NCBI GenBank assembly: GCA_031841125.1
Contig: CM063108.1
Span: 71,086,344 to 71,150,343 of the forward strand
Direction of reading: 5' to 3'
Source of the DNA: Acanthococcus lagerstroemiae
Lineage: Eukaryota; Arthropoda; Insecta; Hemiptera; Eriococcidae
DNA length: 64,000 nt
Positions 1 through 10,425 of this stretch are shown piece by piece. Numbering within the stretch: position 1 is the first letter of the stretch; each line of letters begins with the position of its first letter. Position numbers and translations under genes: made by a program. Under the pieces are notes generated by a model. It searched no databases, was not told the origin of the DNA, and was given only the letters and a program-made list of their open reading frames with translations.

Positions 1-863
1 TTGTTGCCCTTTCTTCTCAGGTACTTCACTGACTCCTCGTCGATACCCACCGCCAGAAGTGTACCTTTCGGTTCCTCTCTGCAATGGGCAACGTACCAGG
101 ACCCAGCAGACAGCCCCTGATTCTGCAGCTCCAGCCTCTTTAGGAGCACTTGCGCTGTTCGCCCACTTGTAGGCAGCCAGACCGACGCGCTGGTCAGCTT
201 CGGCAGACCTTCCCAGGGTGCGACTTTGAGAGTTTCCTCCCCCAGTCGCACCCCGCTGGCGAGCCCCGCCAAGAAGCGTTCCCGGCTCGTCTGGTCCGCG
301 CATACCACCTGCAGTGTTCCTTGATACAGCGTTATTTGTTTGATGTTCGGTAACGCCGTTTCCGGTAGTTCCCAAAGCATCTCACGAATAACGCCTTTGG
401 CGTCCTTTGCTTCCTCGGCCGTCAGAGTGGTCTTCGGGTAGCCGTCCCGAAAGATGGCCACCTTATGTCCCTCCTCCGCCGCCGCCGAAGCACAGGTCGT
501 CGTCCTACTCTTTTTTGGCGCTGCTTTCTCGGGTTCCGTCGACGGGGTTTCCCGCGGTCTCTTGCCTGACAATGGAGTTCCCGCAGAGGTTCCCTTTTCA
601 GGTGTGCCCTCCTTGGTTCCTCCACCGTCCTCCTGCTGTCTCTGCTTCTCACGCTGCGCCTTCCTTTTCTGCGCTCCTGTGCGTTTCCTCCTTTCCTCTT
701 CTGTTATTTTGGCGACGGATCCCTGGTTCCCTGGTCCGCCCGCTTGTGTCCCTGCTTCACCGGATCCACCCGTAGATGTCTCCGGTTCCGCTGGTCCAAC
801 CGTGGGTGTCCCTGGTTCCCTGGTCTCCGTCTCCATCTTCTCGCCCAGTGTCACTCGGTCCAT
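1..863 (-). CDS. gag-like ORF with a DUF4780-type domain (partial, 3' end outside window)
   Basis: The minus-strand frame is open from 989 to position 1 after a TGA at 992-990, and its first in-frame ATG is at 863. The N-terminal half is low complexity: Gly/Pro/Glu/Thr-rich repeats, then a basic stretch (EEERRKRTGAQKRKAQREK), the type of K/R-rich 'TGAQRRK' linker seen before DUF4780 domains. From about 470 down to 1 follows a folded-looking domain with the pattern VAIFRDGYP..LTAEEA, then a VVCAD..SRERFL segment, a SVWLPTSGRTA strand and a SWYVAHCREEP..LLAVGIDEESV motif. These match DUF4780, a domain of unknown function common in insect retroelement ORFs. It probably serves as a nucleic-acid-binding gag-like protein; that is inference. 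No frameshift is visible in this part. Confidence 0.6.
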   Translation of the reverse strand, partial: MDRVTLGEKMETETREPGTPTVGPAEPETSTGGSGEAGTQAGGPGNQGSVAKITEEERRKRTGAQKRKAQREKQRQQEDGGGTKEGTPEKGTSAGTPLSGKRPRETPSTEPEKAAPKKSRTTTCASAAAEEGHKVAIFRDGYPKTTLTAEEAKDAKGVIREMLWELPETALPNIKQITLYQGTLQVVCADQTSRERFLAGLASGVRLGEETLKVAPWEGLPKLTSASVWLPTSGRTAQVLLKRLELQNQGLSAGSWYVAHCREEPKGTLLAVGIDEESVKYLRRKGN

Positions 864-1410
864 CACTTCTGACAGCCCTTCCGCTGCACGCTTCTCTCCA
901 GTGTCCCTGCGGGTCCGGCTTTCGCCAGCCCCAGCAGGTCCGCTTTCCTTACTTAAAAAAAAAGAGATTTTGTTCCTTCCATATGGTTCTCACGAGTACC
1001 AGAGAAATATGTCGTCCACCGTGGCAGAGCTCCGAGTACCACGGCAAGCTTACTTACTGAGGGAGGTCAGCCGGTATCCCTCAGGTTCCTATTCGCGACT
1101 GTTTTAGCCCAACAGCCATGCATCCCTTCAGCATAGGTAACACCAACCTTGGGATTGGGCCCGTAGCTGTACTGAGATACAGGCTACGGAAAGAAGGGGG
1201 TAGGCAACTCATCGTCTGTCGTACACGGGTCACCCGACGCTGGTGACGGCCCTCACTGCTACAAACCCGATTTTGAGAGGGGAGCAGCTTTGCCGTCTAT
1301 GCCACACGACCACTCTGACTTTACGTCGTCGGGTCTTTCTTTCGCATCCAACGTCGGGTTCCCCGCCTAGCGCACAGATTCCGAGCGCGGGACGTGCTTA
1401 ACTATAGGGA
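1..1410 (-). mobile_element. 5' part of a retroelement (5' leader plus DUF4780-type ORF), cut by the window edge
   Basis: Read on the minus strand, this block is a non-coding GC-rich leader (about 1410-990) followed by a long open frame that runs off position 1. It is far richer in G+C and CpG than the AT-rich DNA that starts near 1500. The leader resembles 5' untranslated regions of insect non-LTR retrotransposons, but that is recall and was not tested. The rest of the element, including any reverse transcriptase, would lie left of the window. It sits upstream of the visible TUFM exons in the opposite orientation, so it is probably inside or next to an intron of that gene. The right boundary is approximate, and no target duplication can be seen from one end. 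Confidence 0.6.
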
Positions 1411-1973
1411 CTGAAAGAAGTTAAGACACTAGCGTAAGGTCCTCGGGTGCGCCACGCCCGTACTTGCCAGCTGCAAGCCCTTGAGGTTTCAGACTTAGTT
1501 TACACTTGTCTAGACTCACATCCAGATTTGATTAATACTTATCAAATCTCTTCCGAATTATGTAGAATTCCATCAGATTTTTATAGGCTTCTTTAAAACT
1601 CTTACGACTTTTTCACCCTTGCTTAAGACCCGCTACATCTTTTCCATACTTGATTAATGCTTTCAAGACTTGTGTAAGTCTTTTTACGGTCCTTACTTAC
1701 TTGTTTAAAATTCCTTCAAACTTGAGACGCTGAAGTGTTTACGGACTTTCGAAACCCGTTAACACTCCTCTCGATTCTGTTCAGACTGTTCTAGGCTTGT
1801 GTCATACTCTCCCAGAGGAAGATTCTTCTAAGTAAATTACCTATTTGAAAAGTTTATTGACAGCACATTTGGAAGCATAAATTTTTTCGAATTTTTTTTA
1901 TAAACCTTTAGTATTCTTCCCGACTCCACTGAAATTTTAATATTTTGAAACCGATTATTATTATTGTTCTTAG
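1411..1973 (+). other. AT-rich non-coding stretch, probable TUFM intron with degenerate GACT-type repeats
   Basis: No coding frame is visible. 1490-1800 is a loose repeat of TTAAGACTTGTnnn-like units, similar to tracts at 19070-19460 and 50900-51110. The 3' end is a T-rich tract leading to TTCTTAG at 1967-1973, a good splice acceptor for the next exon. Confidence 0.55.
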
Positions 1974-2774
1974 GTCGTGGTACAGTATGTACTGGTAAAA
2001 TGGAACGTGGGAAATGCAAGAAAGGCGACCCAGTCGAAATATTGGGTTACAATAAAACCATCAAATCGACCATAAGCGGTGAGTTCTTGTGGTTCAGGTC
2101 ATGTCGAGTGGTGTCGTCGTGCCGACTCTCTCATTTCACGTTCTATGTATATTTCAGGGTGCGAAACGTTCCACAAGACGATGGTCGAAGCACAAGCCGG
2201 AGATCAAATTGGGCTGCTTCTCAAAGGTGTGAAAAAAGATGATGTTCGACGAGGTATGGTGATTGCAAAACCGGGTACGATAAACCAGCACGATCATGTC
2301 GAAGCCCAGCTGTATTTGTTGACCAAGGATGAAGGTGGCGATGTACAACCAATCGTGGACTACGGTATTTCTCACATTTACTCGAAAACGTGGGATACCA
2401 CCGTTAGCATCAAAATGCCGAATGTCGACGAGCGAGAAATGATAATGCCTGGAGAGGACGGCACGTAAGTTGTGAATTGTGATTTTGTCGATAAATTGTT
2501 GTTTTTTTGTGCGGATGTTGCTTCTTATTTCATTTACAGGATCATTTTGAGATTCTCGAAGCCAATGGTGATCGAACTTGGTCAGCGTTTCACTTTCAGA
2601 AATCAGAATGTTACATTGGGCACTGGCGTAGTCACCAAGATACGACCAAATTTGCCGGAACTTGAGAGATTGGCAATTTCTGACGGTAAAAGGGGAATTC
2701 TTAAGTATGATCAGAGGGTAGCAGAGAAAGCCCGCAAAGATGCGGAGAAATTAAAACAGCAAAAGACCGTTTGA
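1974..2774 (+). CDS. TUFM: Mitochondrial elongation factor Tu (TUFM-like), last three exons
   Basis: EF-Tu delivers aminoacyl-tRNA to the mitochondrial ribosome using GTP. Exons are 1974-2078, 2158-2464 and 2540-2774, with acceptors TTAG, TCAG and ACAG, donors GTGAGT and GTAAGT, and matching phases. The joined 215 codons begin at domain II ([19 protein letters not shown]), continue with [20 protein letters not shown] and [13 protein letters not shown], then domain III ([39 protein letters not shown].....[10 protein letters not shown]). MPGED and TWD favour the mitochondrial TUFM branch over bacterial EF-Tu or cytosolic EF1A. The GTPase domain I exons are not visible downstream of the retroelement at 1-1410 and must lie left of the window. 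The C terminus extends about 30 residues past the usual end and is Lys/Arg-rich. The protein is rather divergent, so it could be a second insect paralogue rather than the main TUFM. Confidence 0.85.
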
Positions 2775-5700
2775 TTTCGACGGAAAATCTTTAAACAAAG
2801 TTTGTAAGTATTTTTTTCTCAGTTTATTTGTTTGTTTATTATTATTATTTTATTTTCTAACTAACTCTTAACGGGTCATCTTAGCAGGTATGTTTATTGT
2901 GGAAATATTTCAGGTGTGTAGATTTTGTACTATTTTTACGAAAAATCAGCGTCTGTGGATGAACCGGCTACAAATTAGATTTTGCAAAATTCGCTCCGGA
3001 AACTACTCATCTATACATTTTTTTACTGATTCTGAAGTACGTGTACTACTGAAATGTAACAATATAATTATATTGTTGATAATTATGCTTGATTGCTCTT
3101 GTTCGTGTATTGAGTAGATACCTGATCTTCTGTATAGTTTGCAGAATGTAATGTTTCCTCTATTATTTCCTAAACATTAGGCGGATTAACCTACGATTAT
3201 AAAAAATGTTTGAGTGGCCAAGTTCAGCTTTTGGAGAAATCGGAAAAATTTCTCCCTACCTCATTCCAGTGGGATGGGCTTAAACATACCGGTGACTTAC
3301 GATTTTCTTTTCTGGAAATTGGGGACGCTATAAATGCGCCAGGTACCGATCCCAGCATGGGGCCTAAAACACGCTTGATTTGCCTTGTTTCCAGTAGCGC
3401 CGGTCGAACGCCCGTGCTTTCCCCATTAAAAAAGAGTCAGTCCCACATTGGAATCAGGGCGTTACATTCGACCCAGCATCTTCTGGCATCTAGCCTCTGA
3501 ATTTCCAGATGGGTTCGTGCAAGAAGATATTTCTCAGTGAATTCAGTACTTGATGAATGAAACTCGCCAGTATTTTTCTTCAGGATATCGTTAGCATTTT
3601 GATGCTCCGTAAATTTTAAGCTTGAGAAAGAAATTGGAATAAGCTGAGTAAACTTTGTTAGTGTGCGAAAAATGCATTAAACTCTGGAAACAGATTTTTT
3701 TTTAGTTACGGATTCAAAATAAAAGAAAGGAAAGCTTGTGAAGAATGGAATGTGATCTCATTAAAAAAAAGAAAATCTTGATTGCTCCCCAGGAGTGGAA
3801 GGTGAATGACCGAAACAAAAATAGCAAAATCCGTTGGATACAAATTACCATAATTGGAGGGGCTCCCATCAGGCTGCATCAAAAATTTTATAAATACCTA
3901 TTTAAGATCATAGACTCAAAAAACTCATTTTCGAAGTCAAAAATCAGTTTGGGTCATTTCAAATAAAAATTAATTTTCGTGTCTAATTCAGAGCCGAATC
4001 GAAAATTAAACGGGAATTTGAAACCAGTGACCCAAACAACCCCAATCTCGATTATTTATTGTATACTTCTTCGTTTAAAGTTTCCTAGTTGGCTGCATTC
4101 AAGCCCTCCTTTAAGAAAAGAACGCTCCATGAAGAAATTACAGAACTCGCCACTTGAAGATCCACGTTAATCCACATTGATCAAACTTCTCCAAAAAAGA
4201 AATTTGAGTGTGCCGATTTACGCACATCGTTCATGGAAAGTTTGTTGTGTCAAAGGGAATACAAATACGATCAAAAATCTGTAGCCCTTGGTCGCACACA
4301 GTCAGACAAACGATAAATAAAGAGCAAAATGTCAACAGACTGAAAAAATCAAACAATCTACCTAGGTATTCCTATTAATACAGACGTTCTTTCTAATTGT
4401 TCATATTATCCGAAACTTTCCCTCAATACTGCCTTCAACAAAGAAGAAAATAGCACTGAGTATTGCTGAATATCTCTGATATACATACGCATACTAAAAA
4501 CTCATTTGCTTCCTCCTTTTCATGATAAAAAAACACGAGTCGGGGTACATTCGGCCATGGGTGTAGCCAGCAAAGGGCAAGGGGGAAATTCGGACCTAGT
4601 AGCGTAGTGGCTGACATCTGATAGAAGTTTTTAACAGCATCTGTTTACACACCATTACTAATGCACGCACATTTATCGCTCTTATCAACGTTAGGATGAA
4701 TATCAAAGCTAATAGGACATGACGTGAAAAACTTCAATTTTCGAGTGACTTGATGCACTCTAATTCCAATAAATTTTTCGCAAAAACTTGTCCTAAATAT
4801 TATTTAACCGTTACTATGGGCTATCTATTTTTACTTGGACTGCTGTCATAAATGAATTTTCGACGAAATTGGAACGAAACGAAAATCACGATTTTCCCAT
4901 TTAAATGCATGGAGACGTTCACCGCTATCCTCACGTTGGTATCGTTGGTGCGGCAAGGGGGAAGACTCGATGCTAGCGCTACACCGCGCTGCTAGGTCCG
5001 AATGGATTTTGAAAAAAATTATGTTCCAGTCGTTCCCGTGCTCACAAGATTATTTTCGAATATTCAAAGCCAACTGAATAAAATTCGCAGAAAATAAGAT
5101 GTGTCTAGAGGCTTAGACGCTAGACAACGAAAATGTGTGACTGGCGCCACACTGATAGCGAACCAGCGATTTGCATCGGCACAAATTCCACCTTTTTGCC
5201 CCTTTCTGGAAAAAGTTCTAGCTAAGCCCATGCATTCGGCAGATCTCTCTTAAATTCAGCCAGATTGAAATAACAAATGAGAAGCGCAACGGATGTACGT
5301 GAAGACATTGACTTAATATACTTCAAAGTCAACGGTGAAAATAATTTTTCGCAGTGAACGATTTGTTTCTTAAGTAACTTAAGCATAGTACGAGTATATA
5401 TGAAGTCCGATTAGCAGTTTTCCATATTGTGGCCCATAAAGATGGCACAGTAATCTATTACTTATTGGGACTTAGACCTAAAAGTTGCATTTGTTGGCAA
5501 TACTGTAAATATGTTCATTGTATTCTTATGACTTTGGGGTGATCTAATCACCCCAAACAGTGATAACAATACCCACAAAACGTTTGCCTGTGGCAGCACT
5601 ACCTAGGACCTCTCCTGTTACTACATATCAAAATCAAATACAAATCTCTTGTATTTACGAGTACCTATATAATATATGTTAATTTTGAGAAAACTTTTCC

Positions 5701-6892
5701 GCACCGCCTTAATTTTGGGCACCCTTAGCCCCACGTTCATCGGGGTCAATACTCGTATCATGGCCGTCACTGAGGGAGAGTAGACGGGCAATCCATACCC
5801 CCTCCCAAAAAAATTGAGGGTAGAAATGGTCAAAATTCCCCCCCCCCCAAATTCAAAGGCCAATAATTATATTTGTACTTGTAATTATAAAAAATTTATA
5901 AACGAATTAGTGCCATGTAATACCGCAATTAATTTTGTACCATACCATACACTTAACTCGCAATACACATACACAGAGTGTCTAACAAAATCGAAATCTA
6001 AAAATAAATGACCTTCACCCCCGTCCTCCCATTTGCTATGAATGCGGTAAAATAATAAACTCAAGCTAAATATACTTCTAAGTCTATAATACTACATTTT
6101 CAGGGGGGGGGCCGAATTTTATTGCATAAGGTACATGAGCCCGATAAGGCTTGGATCCACAATATAGGACCCAATGTACCGATCTTGACTGCTATGCTTT
6201 AGACTGCATTAAAACGTACAGCAAAGTTGTTCTTTCATGATATGGCAACACTGTCCAATCGTTTTTATCAAGATATTAATCCACTGGTGGTGCGAGATAT
6301 GCCGTTTCATGATTTTCCAATAACTTAAAAAGTGCTCCGATATGTTTTTTGTGTAAGGATTTACGAGTATTATATTAGTCAAATTGAATTTATCCAGAAA
6401 TCAAATATTGGATAGTTGTTGTAGTGGTAGTTGGTTAACGATCGACGCCAGAAAAGTGAAATTTGAGAAATTTGGAACCGAGGTATGCGATACTCACGAA
6501 AAATAGTGTTATGTAACCTAATAAGGCCCAGCCTGGTACGATCAATTGATTATCATTTTAGGTATAACTTACTCATAAATTTCTTTTTGAACCCTGCTTA
6601 ATTTCTTATTTACCGAATTTCAGGTCAGGCTTATTAGGTATTAGGTTGGGTCTTATTAGGTTATAGGCCCAGGTCAATTTGTAAATATTACAGTCGACGA
6701 CTATAACACAAAAAAGGAAAAACATGAAATCGCTTACACGAAAGTCTGGTGAGCCAAGACCTTAAGTTAGGGCCTTATTGAGCTCACCTACCTTAAAATA
6801 CGCGCATACTGATCACGTCTCACATGGCTCACATGAGCATGTCATACATGCAAAGACTCTTGTAAGCTGATATTTCGATTTATCGTCATTAT
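2775..6892 (+). other. Intergenic DNA, no supported gene
   Basis: AT-rich with scattered short ORFs lacking recognisable domains. A perfect 11-bp-arm palindrome around GGGGTGAT..ATCACCCC lies at 5533-5557. G or C homopolymer runs occur at 5830-5840 and 6101-6109. Two stretches with similar wording (GGCAAGGGGGAA, CCTAGTAGCG or its reverse) at 4565-4615 and 4950-5005 suggest remnants of one repeat. A moderately GC-rich block at 3205-3510 is listed separately. Confidence 0.5.
3210..3500 (+). other. Orphan 96-codon ORF in a repeat-like block
   Basis: An ATG-initiated frame of 96 codons ending just before TGAATTTCC. It has no domain I recognise. The block is less AT-rich than its surroundings, which suits a decayed mobile-element fragment at least as well as a gene. 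No splice sites or neighbouring exons with matching phase were seen. Confidence 0.15.
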
Positions 6893-7832
6893 CAGGGCTG
6901 CAATTTTTATGCACAAAAAATAGCGAAATATGCGCATATTTTATGCACTGAATTCAGTCTCAATAATACGCCAAAAATATGCGGCAAAATTGTAAAATAT
7001 GCAAATACAATATGGGTGTACCATTTCAAAGGAAAAATTAACTTGGATACACTGAGACAATTTTTGTCATATTTAAAAAAATGATAGTAAAGTATCTCCT
7101 TAAGAGTCCAATCTTCTTTTAATAGGATATGCACCCAGGAGATAATGCACCTGTTCGTAATTTCTTGATGATTGATGAATGTGATGCGGGCAAGAGAAAC
7201 GTTATCTTACGTGCAAAAGAACATATTTTTCTAAAAGCTTTTCTACTGATTCATTAACCATTAATTCTTCTTAATTTTTTTTGGAGTCAAACATCATTCT
7301 CAGCACAAAAAAAAATAATTTATTGGGGAAAAAATTGAAAAATAAGCAAAATTGGTGCAAAATATGCGGTAAATGCCAAAATATGCAGAATGAAGTGCTG
7401 CTCACTTGACTCAGAATGTCAGAATTCTGTGATAGGTGATAAAACCCGCACTAGAGAGCGCTACAAAATCACCTGCGCGGGTGAAACTGAAAGGTTGATC
7501 CAGGTTGATCATGGATAATTTTAAATGGAAATTTTAGGAAGGCAGAAAATGGCGGAAAATTATTCCACCCACTTGCGTTGACTGTAGTTTAATAACAATA
7601 CAATAAAATGTAGGACGAGATTTTTCTTAAAACCAATTTCTAATTGATTTAAAGACGCTTAAAGTTTGCCGTAATCTTATGGAAAATTGTAAATGATCAC
7701 CTTTTCAGTGCGCAGGGCTACCAACTTTGGGAACTCTAAGTTTTAGTGCCTATTCGTGAAGATCTTTTGAAACTCATACCTATACGCCATAGATAAAAAT
7801 AGGTATGCAATCGCATAAAAATTGCAGCCCTG
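6893..7832. mobile_element. Non-autonomous hAT-type element, 940 bp, with perfect 8-bp target duplication
   Basis: The ends are inverted copies: the left end reads CAGGGCTGCAATTTTTATGC and the right end is its reverse complement (7813-7832). GTCATTAT stands directly outside both ends (6885-6892 and 7833-7840), a perfect 8-bp target site duplication. An 8-bp duplication with ends starting CAGGG is the classic signature of the hAT superfamily. The inside has many ATGCATATTTT-like words and no transposase frame, so it must have been mobilised in trans. Segments 7437-7510 and 7540-7740 recur in inverted orientation at 16320-16390 and 15890-16100, inside a larger relative. Confidence 0.88.
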
Positions 7833-9356
7833 GTCATTATAATAGAATTTTCCAATTCTAAATGCTTTATTGTTTTCTCTTTCAAGGTATAATTTGCTGG
7901 TTCTTAAATTTTGAAATGACCATGCCTGAAAGAAATGACTTAAATGACTGTTAGATACTTGGATATAACATACTACGCCTCACCCCCCAAAAAATCCACC
8001 AACGCCGATGAATGTAGGTCAACACTACTGAAAAAAATTACCGCCCCCCCCTTCAAAAAAAACTTCCAGCGACACCACTGATTTGTATGAAAAATTATTG
8101 TTCTTATCGTGAAATTTGGATCATGGGAGTCAAAATCAGAGCTAAAATTTGATGCAATTTCTTAAATCAGAGACCAATGAATACTATATTATTTCAATAC
8201 TTTTCTCTTTTTCAATCAAGAATGTATTTTACGCGTCAATTCGAAGTCGTTTTTAGATCTATAGAACGACGGGGGCAGGGGTACAGAGGAATGTTACAAT
8301 TTTTCGTTTAATGAAGAAATAATTCTTATATTTATGTACTACATGGTGAAAAAAAATCTAAAACTAGGGTAGATGGTTAGTTTGCAGTAACGATCAACAT
8401 ACGAGAGGTTTGCACATGGGTGAGAGGTTTTCTGTTCCTCTAGGGTGAAACAGGAACATCAGTTCCTAAATGATGCACATGAAGTAGTGTAGGGACTTTC
8501 CGGCTTACTTGAAATTCCGAAGTTAGAGTTACTTACTCGTCATCATTAGTCGACTCAACTACCTTTTTAAAAATAAGCTGGCACACATTATATTTACATC
8601 CTGTATAATCAAGTATAACCTGGATGCTTCGCTCCCTATTTTTCCAGAGAAGTGTTCAAGCATCCGTCTCTAAGAACCAAAACCTCCTAAATCCAGAGTT
8701 GAATTTTATCATAACTCTGAAAAATTGAGTGTATTCTGTGAGCTTACAGTATTAAAGAACAAATAAATTTGAAATGCTGGAACTGCACAACGCCAGAATT
8801 TACTCTACGCTCCCATCCATTAAAGTATCATTCAGAGAATTTGTACTGATTTCCAGACCCGGGTGTGCGATCGACTAGGAATCTCAGGGACGTCACTGAA
8901 ATGCAGTCAAGATTCGTTCTTAAACGAAAATGGATCATTAAAATGATACGATGAATCAATTACTGATGGTAAGCACGACTGACAAATCATAACCTCGATG
9001 TACAACGAGCACCTTATCTCAACTATCATATTCTCATATCAGTGGCACTAAACCAAATAAAAATAACTGGAAAGCCGAACGAGACCTTATAATTGGAAAG
9101 AGTACAAAATGCTTGGCGGGAGCTTCGAAGCCACACAACATGTATGATTGAACAGCAGGTTACTCAACTTACGCTCACACAATGTATTTTCGATGCAAAA
9201 TCGGCAATTTCATTAAAGATACATTTATAGAGGTTACAAGAAACACAAAAACGTAATAAGATAACCGTTCACGAAAAATAGAAAATAGTAAATAGATTAA
9301 TAGCGACGTTTCTTCTTTAATTGAGTAAATAAATATCTTCTCGATCGAATCGTGGC
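7833..9356 (+). other. Intergenic DNA and probable 3' UTR of Ran
   Basis: No coding frame was found. The part adjoining 9357 is the downstream side of the minus-strand Ran gene and likely contains its 3' UTR, but its extent cannot be fixed because several AATAAA/ATTAAA-like words occur. C runs at 7982-7990 and 8043-8051 are unremarkable. Confidence 0.45.
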
Positions 9357-10425
9357 TCACAAATCTTCGTCGTCGTCTGGCAATGCTGTATCTTGGGCTT
9401 CCTGCGAACGAAATATGATGTATGTATTTTAATATGAAGAAATTTCGAGCGTTCGTTCTTGTCCCCCAAGGTGACTAAAATGGAGACTACTTACTTTCAA
9501 ATCTTTTTCGATCTGTGACTGCCATTGCGGATCCATGGTAATCTCTGGCGGCACCAAAGCTGGCATCGCCACGAATTCTAGATTCGCATCGCCAATCAGT
9601 TTACGCGCTAGCCACAGGAACGGTTTCTCGAAGTTGTAGTTACTTTTCGCACTAATATCGTAATACTGAAACATAATAAACAATACTCGTAATTCGCTCT
9701 GCTGATTGTTTGTGATACGATATTTGAACACCAGAAATTAACATTACTTGTAAATTTTTCTTCCGGTGGAATACGATGGTTTTTGCTTTGACTTTACGAT
9801 CTTTTATATCAACTTTATTACCGCACAATACAATCGGGATATTTTCGCAGACACGAACCAGATCTCTATGCCAGCCGGGAACATTCTTATATGTAACGCG
9901 ACTTGTCACATCGAACATTATTATCGCACATTGACCCTGCACCAAACATAATTCTCGATACAATAAAAAGACTTTTATAAAGATTACTACATCGAGAGAC
10001 AGTCGATAAGATTATAACGAACCAGCGGGAAAATACGATCACTTTACGTTAACGTTAGTTACTAGTTTGACTAACATCACGGAATTTCATTTCAGGATTT
10101 GATACAACAGTTTATTCTGAGCAGCTGGTTACACACACACTAAAATCTTGCAACCAAGAACTGGGTAACTAAACTCGACAACGCTTACTTGAATATAATA
10201 TCCATCACGTAAGCCGCCGAACTTCTCTTGACCGGCGGTATCCCACACATTGAAACGAATGGCGCCACGATTCGTATGAAACACGAGAGGATGCACTTCG
10301 ACACCCAATGTGGCGACATATTTCTTTTCAAATTCACCGGTCAAGTGTCGTTTCACGAACGTCGTTTTTCCGGTACCACCATCACCCACTAGTACACATT
10401 TGAACGTTGGCATATCATCACCCAT
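9357..10425 (-). CDS. Ran: GTP-binding nuclear protein Ran, complete four-exon gene
   Basis: Ran is the small GTPase that gives direction to nuclear transport and helps organise the spindle. Minus-strand exons are 10425-10189, 9936-9748, 9665-9495 and 9401-9357, all joined in phase 0 with GTAAG/GTAAT donors and CAG acceptors, giving 213 residues (family about 216). Visible motifs in order: [14 protein letters not shown] (P-loop, residues about 14-27), [14 protein letters not shown] (switch I), [18 protein letters not shown] (G3/switch II), GNKVD (G4), [20 protein letters not shown] (G5) and the acidic tail DDDEDL. All are diagnostic of Ran rather than Rab or Rho. The ATG sits in AATATGGGTGATG; a CAG acceptor about 35 bases upstream (near 10458) suggests a 5' UTR intron. 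It is divergent from Syntaxin 1A. No defects seen. Confidence 0.96.

Noticed and set aside
407..1107. Plus-strand ORFs of 122 and 217 codons
   Set aside because: Their Pro/Ser/Cys-rich content is the antisense of the Gly/Glu/Arg-rich DUF4780-type ORF, which alone shows domain motifs.
9429..10129. Minus-strand ORFs as separate small genes
   Set aside because: They are Ran exons running into introns; joined at GT-AG sites they give one continuous Ran protein.
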